Assembly: GCA_003385635.1 (NCBI GenBank)
Contig: QQUY01000001.1
Span: 1 to 64,000, forward strand
Length of the DNA stretch: 64,000 bases
Source of the DNA: Acidobacteriota bacterium
GTDB taxonomy: Bacteria; Acidobacteriota; Blastocatellia; Pyrinomonadales; Pyrinomonadaceae
Reading direction: 5' to 3'
Part shown: positions 17,111 to 26,008 of the stretch, one piece after another
Numbering within the stretch: position 1 is the first letter of the stretch
Layout of the letters: the number at the start of each line of letters is the position of its first letter
Program-made: the position numbers and the translations under genes
The notes under the pieces: model-generated
Told to the model about the DNA's origin: nothing
The model's input: only the letters and a program-made list of their open reading frames with translations
Database searches by the model: none

Positions 17111-19690
17111 ATGAATTTCGCACGATCGGCGGTTTGCTTTACCGTTTCATTCCTTTCCATCCTCTCTATCCCTGTCATCACCTCAGCGCAGATCCGCCCG
17201 ATCTATGATCAGGGTGCGATCGGGCTTGGCCAGATGCTCAAACGCATCGGCAACACCAAGCGGATAATGCACATAGGCGCCCATCCGGACGATGAGGATT
17301 CTGACCTTCTGGCGTATCTAGCGCGGAAAGAGAACGCGCGTGTGGTCTATCTGTCTTTGACTCGCGGAGACGGAGGTCAGAATGTGATAGGGCCGGAGCT
17401 GTTCGAGGCCCTCGGCGTGATCAGGACCGAAGAGCTTCTGCAGGCTCGTCGTCTGGATGGAGCCGAACAGATGTTCACGCGGGCATTTGATTACGGGTAT
17501 TCAAAGACGCTGGAAGAAGCGAAACGGTTCTGGGACGAAGAGAAGATCAAATGCGACATTGTGCGTGCGATCAGGAGTTTCAGGCCGCAGGTCGTGAATC
17601 CGAGATTCTCTGGCACGCCCGCTGACGGTCACGGTCAGCATCAATTCGCAGGTTATATCGCCCCGATCGCGGTGAAGGCCGCGGCTGATCCGAACGAATG
17701 TCCCGGAACGGGAGCACCCTGGATTGTCCAGAAGCTTTACCGGGGTCAGAGTTTCCGATCTAATGCCGAGCCTTCGCTGAGTATGAACACTGGCCTTTAC
17801 GATCACCTGATCGGAAAGAGCTATTACGAGATCGCTGCATACGGACGCAGTCAGCACAAGTCTCAGGAACAGGGCGGGCTTGAGCTGCGGGGAGAACGGT
17901 TCGCGGGAGTTAATCTCATCGAAAGCTCGGTCGAGACGCCAGCGAAAGAGACAAGCATGTTCGACGGTGTGGATGTTTCTCTAGGCAGGCTATTTCCCTC
18001 TCCGCTTGGAGGAAACGGTGGCGCAACACGCGACGATTACAAATCTTTTGAAGATACCCAGCTGTTTGCAACTTCATCGTCTGTCGAAGGCCTGGTTGAA
18101 TTGCGAGAGTCCCTGATGAGAATTCTCGCTGCGAGCTCAGGACCGGTGGATGCGCTGCAGTATAACAGTGAGGTCAACGACAAGATCGTTGAGGTGGAAA
18201 AGGCGATCCGTCAGGCTTCCGGGCTCCAGATCGACGCCCTTGCTGACTCGGAAACCGTTGCTCCTGGAGAAACATTGGATCTTACCGTCGGAGTCTACTT
18301 TCCGGGAAGATCGGATATTGTCTTCAAGGGCGTAACGCTGAAAGCTCCGAACGGTTGGAAGGTTGAGTCTGAGGAAACTTCCAGTAGTGGCGGCGGACCG
18401 GCGAGATTCCGTGAAAACCCGCGCGAATCGAGGTCGTTCAAAGTAACCGTTCCCGCAGGCCAGAAATACACACAGCCTTATTTTCTAGAGAAACCCCGCG
18501 ACGGATACCTCTATCAAGTGCCAGATGGCTACGATCCTACGCTGCCATTTCAACCCGCTTTGGTCACCGCCGAGGTGACTATGGATGTGAAGGGAACCGA
18601 GATCACGTTCGAACAGCCCGTCGAATACAGGTTTGCAGATGATACGCGTGGAGAGCTTCGAAGAAATCTCAACGTGGTCCCCGCCGTTTCGGTCAGTGTC
18701 GATCAGGGGCTTCTTGCGGTCCCAAGAACCGGTAAAGAGGAAGTCCGCGACATCGCTATCAATATAAACGGAAACGCAGCGGACGGGATCGATGGGTCCG
18801 CTAGACTCGTTGTTCCGAACGGCTGGAGATCGTCCTGCGAGAACTCATCGTTCGTGAAACTGAAGAAAGGCGGTTCAACTTCTGTTGATTGCACGCTGAC
18901 GATCCCCTCGAACGCCTCGGAAGGGGACTATGCGGTGAAAGCTGAGGTAGCGGCAAACGGCCAGACGTTCTGGAAGACGATGAAAACGATCGCCTACGAC
19001 CACATTCAAACGCATCGTTATTACACCGACGCCGAAACAAAGGTTGTTTTAATGAACCTGAAGGCGGCGCCGGTGAAGGTCGGTTACGTTCCGGGTAGCG
19101 GAGACTTTGCTCCCGAAGCCATGCGGCAGATGGGACTCGAGGTCGAAGAGCTCGGGAAGAAAGAGCTTACAAGCGGAGACCTGTCGAAGTACGACACGAT
19201 CGTGATCGGCATACGCGCTTCTGAAGTCAATCCCGATTATGTCGCGAACAACGGCCGTCTGCTTGAATACACTCGCGCCGGCGGGACGATGATCGTGCAA
19301 TACCAGAAGTTTCCGTATCAGTCACTAAACCTGGCGCCGTATACCGTTTCCTTCAACGCTCGAGTTTCTGAAGAGGATGCAAAGGTAACGATCCTCGAGC
19401 CGGCGCATCCAGTGTTTACGACGCCGAACAAGATCACGCAAGCGGATTTTGAAGGCTGGGTCCAGGAGAGAAACCTCTACGCATTCCGTTCGTTCGACGA
19501 GCGGTACACTCCGCTTCTTGAATCCCACGACACGGGCGAGCCGGAGAACAAGGGCGGAATGGTTTACGCGAAAGTCGGCGAGGGACAGTTCGTGTATGCG
19601 TCATACGCATTCTTCAGACAGCTTCCGGCGGGTGTCCCGGGCGCGTGGCGTTTGTTCGCGAACCTGGTGTCCTTGGGGGAAGAGAAATAG
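17111..19690 (+). CDS. Secreted PIG-L family deacetylase
   Basis: An 859-residue exported protein. Residues 1-26 form a signal peptide ending VITSAQ. The LmbE/PIG-L domain covers about 50-250, with AHPDDEDSD (His58, Asp60, Asp61) and the third zinc ligand in DGHGQHQFAG. The family removes N-acetyl groups from sugars such as GlcNAc derivatives. The middle (about 400-620) contains NEW3/CARDB-like beta-sandwich repeats. The last 200 residues, with YDTIVIGIRASE and TRAGGTMIVQYQ, look like a glutamine-amidotransferase-like flavodoxin fold. The ATG at 17111 is chosen over the 16997 frame opening because it starts the signal peptide. A periplasmic glycan substrate is likely. Confidence 0.87.
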   Translation: MNFARSAVCFTVSFLSILSIPVITSAQIRPIYDQGAIGLGQMLKRIGNTKRIMHIGAHPDDEDSDLLAYLARKENARVVYLSLTRGDGGQNVIGPELFEALGVIRTEELLQARRLDGAEQMFTRAFDYGYSKTLEEAKRFWDEEKIKCDIVRAIRSFRPQVVNPRFSGTPADGHGQHQFAGYIAPIAVKAAADPNECPGTGAPWIVQKLYRGQSFRSNAEPSLSMNTGLYDHLIGKSYYEIAAYGRSQHKSQEQGGLELRGERFAGVNLIESSVETPAKETSMFDGVDVSLGRLFPSPLGGNGGATRDDYKSFEDTQLFATSSSVEGLVELRESLMRILAASSGPVDALQYNSEVNDKIVEVEKAIRQASGLQIDALADSETVAPGETLDLTVGVYFPGRSDIVFKGVTLKAPNGWKVESEETSSSGGGPARFRENPRESRSFKVTVPAGQKYTQPYFLEKPRDGYLYQVPDGYDPTLPFQPALVTAEVTMDVKGTEITFEQPVEYRFADDTRGELRRNLNVVPAVSVSVDQGLLAVPRTGKEEVRDIAININGNAADGIDGSARLVVPNGWRSSCENSSFVKLKKGGSTSVDCTLTIPSNASEGDYAVKAEVAANGQTFWKTMKTIAYDHIQTHRYYTDAETKVVLMNLKAAPVKVGYVPGSGDFAPEAMRQMGLEVEELGKKELTSGDLSKYDTIVIGIRASEVNPDYVANNGRLLEYTRAGGTMIVQYQKFPYQSLNLAPYTVSFNARVSEEDAKVTILEPAHPVFTTPNKITQADFEGWVQERNLYAFRSFDERYTPLLESHDTGEPENKGGMVYAKVGEGQFVYASYAFFRQLPAGVPGAWRLFANLVSLGEEK

Positions 19691-19755
19691 ACAGGGATAA
19701 AGGGGATGGATTTTAAGGAGTCAGAACTCTGAAGTCAGAAGTCAGCTTTGATCTT
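19688..19755. repeat. Mixed nonamer and heptamer array
   Basis: Begins at the stop codon of the PIG-L gene with a 9-nt repeat (acagggata, aaggggatg), then a 7-nt repeat from 19718 (ggagtca, gaactct, gaagtca, gaagtca). The same acagggata/aaggggatg unit occurs at 20200 and, inverted, at 50674-50700. Confidence 0.7.
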
Positions 19756-19789
19756 TCTCACGTTAGACATCTGTAGTAGCCAGTAAAAG

Positions 19790-20140
19790 ATGGACATTGA
19801 AGAATATCGGGATGCTATTGCCGAGGCAGCGGTCTTAAAAAGATCCGAGCTTCACACTACGCTCAGGTGCCTAAACTACTTTGCCCCACACCTAGCTCCA
19901 ATTATTCAAACTGCGATCGATTCGGGCGGGATAGAACGTCCTCCGGAAGTGAAAAGCAGGGATGAGTTTATCCATCACCAAGTTAGCTGTACGGCTGATC
20001 AGGCAGGTGAGATCTATGAGGCCCTCATGGAGGCTGAAACGCATTTTCTCGGCCCGGACTATGAGTCTACGGCTGAATCGGCAAGGTTTGGAGAGGTAGG
20101 GAAGAAGTGGTTTGAGATCTCTGAAAGGCTCGATCAGTAA
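19790..20140 (+). CDS. Hypothetical protein, 116 residues
   Basis: I do not recognise this protein. It is acidic, predicted mostly helical, with no signal peptide or membrane segment; LRCLNYFAPHLAPIIQTAID and AGEIYEALMEAETHFLGPDY are its most distinctive segments. Its composition is that of a normal coding sequence, and it lies between two repeat-filled spacers. No operon partner is obvious. There is no strong ribosome site before the ATG. Confidence 0.55.
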   Translation: MDIEEYRDAIAEAAVLKRSELHTTLRCLNYFAPHLAPIIQTAIDSGGIERPPEVKSRDEFIHHQVSCTADQAGEIYEALMEAETHFLGPDYESTAESARFGEVGKKWFEISERLDQ

Positions 20141-20149
20141 GATTTAGTT

Positions 20150-20346
20150 GGCCTTCGCGTCTTTGCGAGAGTCTTCGTTTGTTTCGGGGGAGAGAATCAG
20201 ACAGGGATAAAGGGGATGAAAGGGATAGCCGGTTTCGAGATTCCGAATTGAGAAATCCTCTGTGTCTCCGTGCCTCTGCGGTTGTTTCTTCTTACCGCGA
20301 AGGCGCCAAGCCGCCAAGTTCCGCGAAGAAGAGAACTTCGGGCCAA
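20150..20346. repeat. Mixed nonamer and heptamer spacer
   Basis: Period-9 segments include ccttcgcgt, ctttgcgag; acagggata, aaggggatg, aaagggata (20200-20226); and ctctgtgtctccgtgcctct. A short 7-nt segment (tcgagat, tccgaat, tgagaaa) lies between them. The 20179 frame opening through this region encodes only repeat-derived peptide. Confidence 0.65.
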
Positions 20347-20922
20347 ATGATCGTTCATTTCCTTAAAACCGGCGAGAAGTGTTACGCGGTCGAGATCGAG
20401 CGTGAGGGCTTGCCGACTCTTGAAATGAACCCAGCTCCCGGATATGACCCGCTCGTGCCTCACGACCTGATGCACCTGATCGTCGAGGCGGTCCTAGGCC
20501 TTGACCGCGCGATATACGGACAGCTTGCGGACGGCGGCGACGCAGGAAGCTTTCATATCAAAGACCAGTCGAAAGTATCGGCCAAAGATCTGTCACGACT
20601 GAGAAAGAAACAGAAGAAGAAGGGAAACCGTCTACGTGCTTCGGAAGACGGGCATTTTGCGATCTCCGAAAACGCAACATACGTCTGCTGGCACGAGTGG
20701 CTCTCGCGTTCGAAAGTCCCAAGTCACAGGAGTAGATCTGTACCGATGAAGATGAACGCAGCTGCGGTCTGGGAGCGATTTCCGGCTACGGAAGCAAGGC
20801 TGCTGAAGAAATCTTTGGACAGGACCTGCGATCATCTGGACGAACTGAGCGCTGCCTGGTCAAGACTGAAATCAGGCGAGCGGATCTCTGTGAGATGGCC
20901 GGATCTAAAACTGATTGGTTGA
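20347..20922 (+). CDS. Hypothetical protein, 191 residues
   Basis: I do not recognise this protein. It starts with a beta-rich segment (MIVHFLKTGEKCYAVEIERE), then PHDLMHLIVEAVLGLDRAIYG, a Lys/Arg-rich stretch (LRKKQKKKGNRLR) near residue 85, and a helical tail. No signal peptide or membrane helix is seen. The frame is open upstream to 20179, but that part is repeat sequence, so the ATG at 20347 is the likely start. A 132-bp gap separates it from the next gene on the same strand. Confidence 0.6.
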   Translation: MIVHFLKTGEKCYAVEIEREGLPTLEMNPAPGYDPLVPHDLMHLIVEAVLGLDRAIYGQLADGGDAGSFHIKDQSKVSAKDLSRLRKKQKKKGNRLRASEDGHFAISENATYVCWHEWLSRSKVPSHRSRSVPMKMNAAAVWERFPATEARLLKKSLDRTCDHLDELSAAWSRLKSGERISVRWPDLKLIG

Positions 20923-21054
20923 TTGCGGCCCGATTCGGATGTTCTGTTTGTTAGTCTCCTGGTTTGCCTATCGCAGCGCATTTGCAAGCCGATCGGTTCG
21001 AAAGAAAATGGCGCTTCCCCCGCTCTACTCTTGATCAGGCATCACCTGAAAATT

Positions 21055-22140
21055 ATGTCCAAACTGCCCATTTTTCTTTTCGTTCTTGTCATCGGCATTT
21101 TGCTGTTGTCCGTACAGATCTCAGTTTTTCCGCAGGAGAGAATCCCCTGGCTATCGAACATTGGGGCCATGGAGAAGCGCGATTCGATAACCTCAATACG
21201 CTCAACGGCAAACGTGACGGTCTCCGACGGCAAAGAGTATTTGGCAGAAAGCTTCTACGTCGATCCGCAAAGAAGTATATTTCGCATCAAGTATCCTGAC
21301 CGCACCCTGACGCAGGGCGTCGAAGGGAAGTATTTCTGGAGTTTTGACGGAAAGGAGGAGAAAGAAGGGACGCCTCAGACCGAGACGATAGTTCTCGGCC
21401 ACCAGTTTCACGCTCAGATCCTGTTCTTCGATCAAATCCACAGAGGAAGCATAGTGACCGAAGAACAGAGTCCTCTTAGTATTTCGGTCGCAGATGACAG
21501 GGCGGCGAAGTGGTCGATGGTCCACGATTCGGGTGTTTTGAGGACGATGATCATCGAGATCGAAGGAGGACCGACCGTCGTTAACCGTTTCTCCGACTTC
21601 AGGCGTATCGATGGTGTCCTTCTGCCTCACGCGATCTCGATAGACGACGGCGAACGCACATTTACTTACAAGTTCACTTCGATCGAGTTCAACAAGGGAA
21701 GCCTTGGCGACTACAGGGCTCCGGAAGCGGTTCTTACCGACGAACAGAAGCTGCTTCGTTATCACCGTATCGTGATGGACGATCACTTCTTCGAGAACGT
21801 CGACGGTATGAAAAGCATAAACTCGGATATGATCGTCGTTAGCCGCGGCGAGGTAAGCAGGATGAGCGAAGCCGAATCGGACGCCGGATTCGACCGCATC
21901 GTAAAGGGAAAGGATCACTACATTTACGACGACCTAATCAGGCCGATCGTGAAAATATCCGAAGATGGAACTCTGGGATGGGTTATCGTGAGGGTATACG
22001 CTAAGGGTACATACTTGGACGAAGAGGGCGAACCGACGGAGCCGCTTGAATTCACGAGCGCCTGGATCGAAATGTACGAAAAGATCAAGGGCCGGTGGCT
22101 GATGGTAGGCAATGTCTCCAATTTTGTTCAGGATGAATGA
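21055..22140 (+). CDS. Exported protein with LolA-like and NTF2-like regions
   Basis: A 361-residue protein with an N-terminal hydrophobic segment (about 4-24, probable signal peptide). The first half (about 45-230) has the beta-rich pattern of lipoprotein-carrier LolA-like proteins: IRSTANVTVSDGKEY, IFRIKYPDRTLTQGVEGKYF. The last third, from YHRIVMDDHFFENVDGM to WIEMYEKIKGRWLMVGN, resembles an NTF2/DUF4440-like fold. Both assignments are tentative. A periplasmic location is likely. The ATG at 21055 starts the signal segment; the frame opening at 20923 is not supported. Confidence 0.6.
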   Translation: MSKLPIFLFVLVIGILLLSVQISVFPQERIPWLSNIGAMEKRDSITSIRSTANVTVSDGKEYLAESFYVDPQRSIFRIKYPDRTLTQGVEGKYFWSFDGKEEKEGTPQTETIVLGHQFHAQILFFDQIHRGSIVTEEQSPLSISVADDRAAKWSMVHDSGVLRTMIIEIEGGPTVVNRFSDFRRIDGVLLPHAISIDDGERTFTYKFTSIEFNKGSLGDYRAPEAVLTDEQKLLRYHRIVMDDHFFENVDGMKSINSDMIVVSRGEVSRMSEAESDAGFDRIVKGKDHYIYDDLIRPIVKISEDGTLGWVIVRVYAKGTYLDEEGEPTEPLEFTSAWIEMYEKIKGRWLMVGNVSNFVQDE

Positions 22141-22181
22141 GATTCGGCCGTGGACAGGGCGACCAGCAAATAGGGGGAGAG

Positions 22182-22481
22182 ATGCCAAAACTTTTGAGGG
22201 TATTCAGGGCGACGGTAAGGCGCGGCAAAGTCGAAGAGTTTACTTCTTTTTTTGTCGAGGTAGCTGTTCCTCTTGTGAAGTCCTTTGAGGGTATGGAATC
22301 TGTGGTAATCGGCCTACCCGAAGAAGGCACGGAACGCGAGTTCATGATGACCACGACATGGAAGGATGTGGCGGCGTTGAAGAAGTTTGCGGGAAAGAAC
22401 TGGCGAAACCCTATGATCCACCCGAAAGAAAAATCGCTCCTGAAAGAGCTTGCGGTGCATCACTACTGGCTTGCAGAATAA
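22182..22481 (+). CDS. Antibiotic biosynthesis monooxygenase (ABM) domain protein
   Basis: A 99-residue single-domain protein of the dimeric alpha+beta barrel fold. RVFRATVRRGKVEEFTSFFV is the first strand and helix, VVIGLPEEG the second strand, and FMMTTTWKDVAALKKFAG the third. Such proteins include quinone monooxygenases and heme-degrading enzymes, but many have no known activity. A strong ribosome site (GGGGGAGAG) directly precedes the ATG at 22182, which decides the start. The stop codon merges into the A-run that serves as the terminator of the convergent gene. Confidence 0.75.
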   Translation: MPKLLRVFRATVRRGKVEEFTSFFVEVAVPLVKSFEGMESVVIGLPEEGTEREFMMTTTWKDVAALKKFAGKNWRNPMIHPKEKSLLKELAVHHYWLAE

Positions 22482-22511
22482 AAAAAAAACCGCCGCGGAA
22501 ACTCGCGACGG
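22480..22511 (-). terminator. Rho-independent terminator of the 3D-domain gene
   Basis: Read on the minus strand: ccgtcgcg, a 6-nt loop agtttc, cgcggcgg (8 pairs, one G-U), then ten T residues. It lies 27 bp after the stop of the 3D-domain gene. Confidence 0.9.
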
Positions 22512-22537
22512 TACGACATCAATAAATGTCTTAGAAT

Positions 22538-23119
22538 CTATTTCCGCTTGCGGCTGAGGACAGTCAGCTTCACGCGCCGGTTTCCCCAGCGTCTCGCTTC
22601 GCCGCAGCTTGGCATCCAGATATCGATCTTGCTGCCTTTGATCTTGCCACCGGTATCAGCGACCGTGTAGGTCCCCGAATACCTTCCGGCTGTAAGTCTA
22701 ACCCTGGTACCCAGGGGAAGCACGCGGGGATCTGCAGCGATAAGTCCTTTCCTGACTCGCTGGCCGCTTGCAGTCCGCCCCCGAAGGCAATACGCAGTTG
22801 CTCTAAAGCTTCTGGCCTTCGAAGCTGCGGGAGCAGCAGGTGCGGCTTCATTGTTCTCAGCTGCCTTCTTTTCGGTATCGTCTTTCTTTTCTACTTCTTT
22901 CGAATCTTCTAACTTCTTGTTATCTGCGTCTTCAGTATTCGTATTTTCTTTAATTGCTTTATCGATCGTTTCAGGTGTTGGGGTAACTTCCGGTCGAATG
23001 GTTTCCTGGGAATCCTTCGTCAAGACATTTTCGTCATCGACCTGTGTCTGCGAGTAGGCGACGCCCACAAGCAGAATCACGAGAACAGCAATGACGTATC
23101 GTCTCGCCTCGTATCTCAT
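22538..23119 (-). CDS. 3D domain (double-psi beta-barrel) secreted protein
   Basis: A 193-residue exported protein. A signal peptide covers residues 1-24 (AVLVILLVGVAYSQ), followed by a disordered Glu/Lys/Asp-rich linker (about 25-105). A C-terminal 3D domain carries the three family aspartates: AADPRVLPLGT, VADTGGKIKGSKIDIW. The domain occurs in resuscitation-factor-like and MltA-like lytic proteins and binds or cleaves peptidoglycan. PSCGEARRWGNRRV closes the domain as in YabE-type proteins. It has its own terminator. The 294-bp divergent spacer to the PilZ gene provides its promoter region. Confidence 0.85.
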   Translation of the reverse strand: MRYEARRYVIAVLVILLVGVAYSQTQVDDENVLTKDSQETIRPEVTPTPETIDKAIKENTNTEDADNKKLEDSKEVEKKDDTEKKAAENNEAAPAAPAASKARSFRATAYCLRGRTASGQRVRKGLIAADPRVLPLGTRVRLTAGRYSGTYTVADTGGKIKGSKIDIWMPSCGEARRWGNRRVKLTVLSRKRK

Positions 23120-23413
23120 AGATCATTCTCCTGCTTATTGCTTAGCCCGTATAAAATGAACGGTGCACAAGGGCACCACTTTAATAAACGGCCATTAATA
23201 AAAAAATCCGGCGGTGCCGGTTATAATTTTGCCTCATAAAGGCATAAATTCCGAGGATTGCCCCGGAACAAACAAAAAGGCTAGCATCCGAATGCGGCAT
23301 TGTAAAGGGCAAAAAAGGGGTCTCAGAACAGGGTCCGGAGTAAAGTGATTGTGGACTAATGGCCTTCTTTTGAGTATATTGCTCGAAGCCTGCGTTACGC
23401 GGCACCCCCAAAT
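23120..23413. other. 294-bp divergent spacer
   Basis: A relatively A+T-rich intergenic region between the divergent 3D-domain and PilZ genes. It contains a small hairpin ggtgc/gcacc around 23161-23177 and a TATAAC-like -10 element on the minus strand near 23220. No repeat array is seen. I looked for c-di-AMP and c-di-GMP riboswitch cores, because of the neighbouring cell-wall and PilZ genes, and found no convincing match. Confidence 0.4.
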
Positions 23414-23779
23414 ATGCAGAATCGCAGATCAGGACCCAGGCACGTCATCTCATTCCCTGTCCGGGTCGACTGGAAAGACGAGAACGGTAAACAACTCACA
23501 GAGGAAGGACTGACCGAGAACGTCGGACCGAATGGAGCTCTCGTGTTTCTTCCGCGTCTTCTTCCTGAGGTCGGCACGAGCGTGAAACTTACTGTCACTG
23601 AGAATCCGAAGGACGAGGTTTCAGTCTCGGCAGAGGTTCTTAGACTCGAACGAAACGCTGCACACCCTCAGGCCGCTCTTCAGGTGACCCGAAAGCTCAA
23701 GGTCTGGAAAGAAAAGGTCTGGTCCTACGCCGCCGCTGTGCTTGATAAGGAAAAGCCCGAGGTTTACGAAGATTGGTAA
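23414..23779 (+). CDS. PilZ domain protein
   Basis: A 121-residue protein with a PilZ-like c-di-GMP-binding beta barrel. The Arg cluster RRSGPRH (RxxxR form) is at residues 4-10, and the second motif is degenerate (ENVGPNGALVFLP instead of D/NxSxxG). It is a single-domain protein, so it would act as a c-di-GMP adaptor. With the altered second motif, ligand binding is not certain. It is followed 42 bp later by the lysine-dehydrogenase-like gene. Confidence 0.72.
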   Translation: MQNRRSGPRHVISFPVRVDWKDENGKQLTEEGLTENVGPNGALVFLPRLLPEVGTSVKLTVTENPKDEVSVSAEVLRLERNAAHPQAALQVTRKLKVWKEKVWSYAAAVLDKEKPEVYEDW

Positions 23780-23821
23780 AGCCGTAGCGGGTCTTCTCAG
23801 ACCATTTCCTGTTCACAACAA

Positions 23822-24970
23822 ATGAAAATACTTGTTCTCGGCGCTGGCCGGATGGGCTTCGGAGCGGCCTTTGATCTCGCCCACAACTCTCCGAAGGTCC
23901 AAAGAGTGACCATCGCCGACCAGGATATCTCGGTCGCTGAAGCGGCCGCAGATAAAACGGCATCCGACAAGGTGTCTCCTTTAAAAGTCGACGTTTCGGA
24001 CAGCAACGCGGTTTCGAAGGTGTTTGCAGATCACGATGCAGCGATCTCCTGTGTCAATTATTGGTTCAATGAAGAACTCTCAAAACTGGCGATTTTGAAC
24101 CGTTCCCACTTATGCGATCTGGGAGGCAATAATGGTGTCGTCGATCGTCAGCTTGCTCTAGATGCCCAGGCAAGAGAGGCCGGGATAAGCATTATTCCCG
24201 ATTGCGGGCTTGCTCCCGGAATGGTCTCGGTTCTCGCGGTGCACGGAGCGTCCCGCTTTGACATCCTTTCGGAAATTCACATCCGCGTCGGAGGCCTTCC
24301 GCAACATCCCGAACCGCCTCTCGACTACCAGCTTGTTTTCTCAGTTGAAGGCCTGATCAACGAATATGTAGAGAAGGCACGTGTGATTAGGAAAGGCGAG
24401 ATCTTAGAGATCGAATCTATGACAGAACTGGAGCATCTTGAGTTTGAAGGCTACCCGCCGCTCGAGGCATTCCAGACCTCTGGAGGGACATCTACTCTTC
24501 CCGATTCGTTCGGAGGCAAAGTCACCGAACTTGATTACAAGACGATCCGCTATCGCGGACACTGCGACAAGTTCAAGACGATGATAGATCTTGGTTTGTG
24601 CTCAAGCGATCCGCTTGAAACGCAAGGGGCCGAGGTTGCGCCGAGACGAATCCTTGCAAGATTGCTCGAACTGCATCTTCCGGCGGATGGACCGGACCTT
24701 GTGTTTGTCCGTCTGGAATTCGAAGGGCAGATCGCTGGCGCCCGCAAAACACTTGTCTATGACATCGTCGACAAGCAGGATAATGAGACTGGACTGAGCG
24801 CGATGATGAGGACCACTTCGTTTCCCGCGTCGATAATCGCCCAGATGATGGTTGAAGGAGAAGTCGCCCTTCGGGGCGCAACACCGCAGGAAGCTGTGAT
24901 CGGTCCAGAATCATTTGTTGAAGAGCTTAGTAGGAGAGGAATTGCGATCGATGAGTATTTTCGTGATTAG
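23822..24970 (+). CDS. Saccharopine dehydrogenase-like oxidoreductase (lysine 6-dehydrogenase type)
   Basis: A 382-residue NAD(P)-dependent enzyme. The Rossmann motif is ILVLGAGRMGFGAA at residues 3-16. The catalytic-domain segments CDLGGNNGVVDRQL and IIPDCGLAPGMVSVLAVHGA match lysine 6-dehydrogenase and the saccharopine reductase family, and YKTIRYRGHCDKFKTMIDLG is also characteristic. It may oxidise lysine at the epsilon-amino group; the exact substrate needs testing. It ends in its own terminator, facing the convergent sigma factor gene. Confidence 0.82.
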   Translation: MKILVLGAGRMGFGAAFDLAHNSPKVQRVTIADQDISVAEAAADKTASDKVSPLKVDVSDSNAVSKVFADHDAAISCVNYWFNEELSKLAILNRSHLCDLGGNNGVVDRQLALDAQAREAGISIIPDCGLAPGMVSVLAVHGASRFDILSEIHIRVGGLPQHPEPPLDYQLVFSVEGLINEYVEKARVIRKGEILEIESMTELEHLEFEGYPPLEAFQTSGGTSTLPDSFGGKVTELDYKTIRYRGHCDKFKTMIDLGLCSSDPLETQGAEVAPRRILARLLELHLPADGPDLVFVRLEFEGQIAGARKTLVYDIVDKQDNETGLSAMMRTTSFPASIIAQMMVEGEVALRGATPQEAVIGPESFVEELSRRGIAIDEYFRD

Positions 24971-25001
24971 CAAGACGACCAATAGCTGCAGTAATGAATG
25001 A

Positions 25002-25029
25002 AGCCCCGGATTTTCCGGGGCTTTTCGTT
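25002..25029 (+). terminator. Rho-independent terminator
   Basis: Perfect 9-bp stem agccccgga, loop ttt, tccggggct, followed by tttcgttt. It ends the lysine-dehydrogenase-like gene and lies 8 bp before the end of the convergent sigma factor gene. Confidence 0.88.
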
Positions 25030-25036
25030 TAGCTTG

Positions 25037-25699
25037 TTACGTCTGCGCGAACAGTCTGGGAGGCGCTTGTTTCTGAAGCAGTTTCCTCAGTTTATGTCGC
25101 GCTTTGTGAAGCTGCGACTTGGAGGTCCCGACCGAACATCCCAGAATCCTCGCTACTTCTTCGTGCTCGAATCCTTCAATGTCGTGCAGGACAAAAACGT
25201 TCCTGTATCCGTTCGGTAGTTCCTTGATCGCATTATCGAGGGCGATCTTGTCGACGACCGGCATTTTACCGGGCTTCTCTGACCCCTTGACGATCTGAAC
25301 CGGCGTTTCGCCTTCGTCCGTGACCTTTTCCATTTTGACGGTACGTTTCCTGAAATGCATCAGGACCTGATTGACCGTTAGCCTATGAAGCCAGGTTGTG
25401 AAAGCGGAGTCCCCGCGGAAGCTGCCGATCTTTCTATGTAGCTGAATAAATACGTCCTGCGTGAGATCCTCGGCCTCATTCGAGTTCTTGAGCATTCTCA
25501 GGCAGATCGCGTAAACCCTTCTATGATGACGGTTGTAGACTTCTTCAAAAGCGATCATATCGCCCTTTGAGGATGCCTGGGCAAGATCGTAATCCGACAT
25601 CGACTTCACATCTACCGCATTCTTTGCGGCTTCCTGTGCATTTTCATTACTGTCGGCTTTTTGCAGAATCGGAAAATCGAGCGTGTTAGTAGTTGCCAT
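25037..25699 (-). CDS. ECF-type RNA polymerase sigma factor
   Basis: A 220-residue extracytoplasmic-function sigma factor. Region 2 spans about 42-110 ([20 protein letters not shown], then [20 protein letters not shown]). Region 4 spans about 150-208 ([20 protein letters not shown], then [20 protein letters not shown]). An N-terminal 38-residue extension is unusual. No anti-sigma gene is adjacent; the divergent neighbour is a one-helix membrane protein of unknown type. A GGAACTT-N15-GTTCTAA element upstream fits a promoter read by an ECF factor, so it is possibly self-regulated. The ribosome site GAGGGGGAG precedes the ATG. Confidence 0.92.
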   Translation of the reverse strand: MATTNTLDFPILQKADSNENAQEAAKNAVDVKSMSDYDLAQASSKGDMIAFEEVYNRHHRRVYAICLRMLKNSNEAEDLTQDVFIQLHRKIGSFRGDSAFTTWLHRLTVNQVLMHFRKRTVKMEKVTDEGETPVQIVKGSEKPGKMPVVDKIALDNAIKELPNGYRNVFVLHDIEGFEHEEVARILGCSVGTSKSQLHKARHKLRKLLQKQAPPRLFAQT

Positions 25700-25723
25700 T
25701 TTTTTCTCCCCCTCGCTTAAGCC

Positions 25724-25752
25724 TTAGAACAAATGTCGTGCCAAGAAGTTCC
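25724..25752 (-). promoter_or_regulatory. Candidate ECF-type promoter of the sigma factor gene
   Basis: On the minus strand: GGAACTT (25752-25746), a 15-nt spacer, then GTTCTAA (25730-25724). It resembles ECF sigma promoters (GGAAC at -35). The resulting leader would be about 18 nt and would just include the strong GAGGGGGAG ribosome site. This is inferred from sequence only. Confidence 0.5.
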
Positions 25753-26008
25753 GAAACGTTGCCTGTAATCGAATAAATCCCGCTGGAAACCGTTTTATTC
25801 CGAGTCAAGAACGGACATACCTTTCATTTCGCCAAACATCTGAGAACAGTTTTAAACCATTGCGTGTAACGGTTCTGCACACCATACACCTTTCGGAGTA
25901 TCGGTTTCGTACTGTTTATACATTTACCGTGCCCGTTTGTTGCATTAATCGGCTCGGCGCGTGATACCATCGGAACATAGCAGTAAAAGTAGACTCTCAT
26001 TTGAACTG

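Noticed and set aside
23181..23411. 76-codon frame on the minus strand and a possible riboswitch in the 3D/PilZ spacer
   Set aside because: The peptide is not protein-like. The small hairpins there do not match the conserved cores of c-di-AMP or c-di-GMP riboswitches that I know.
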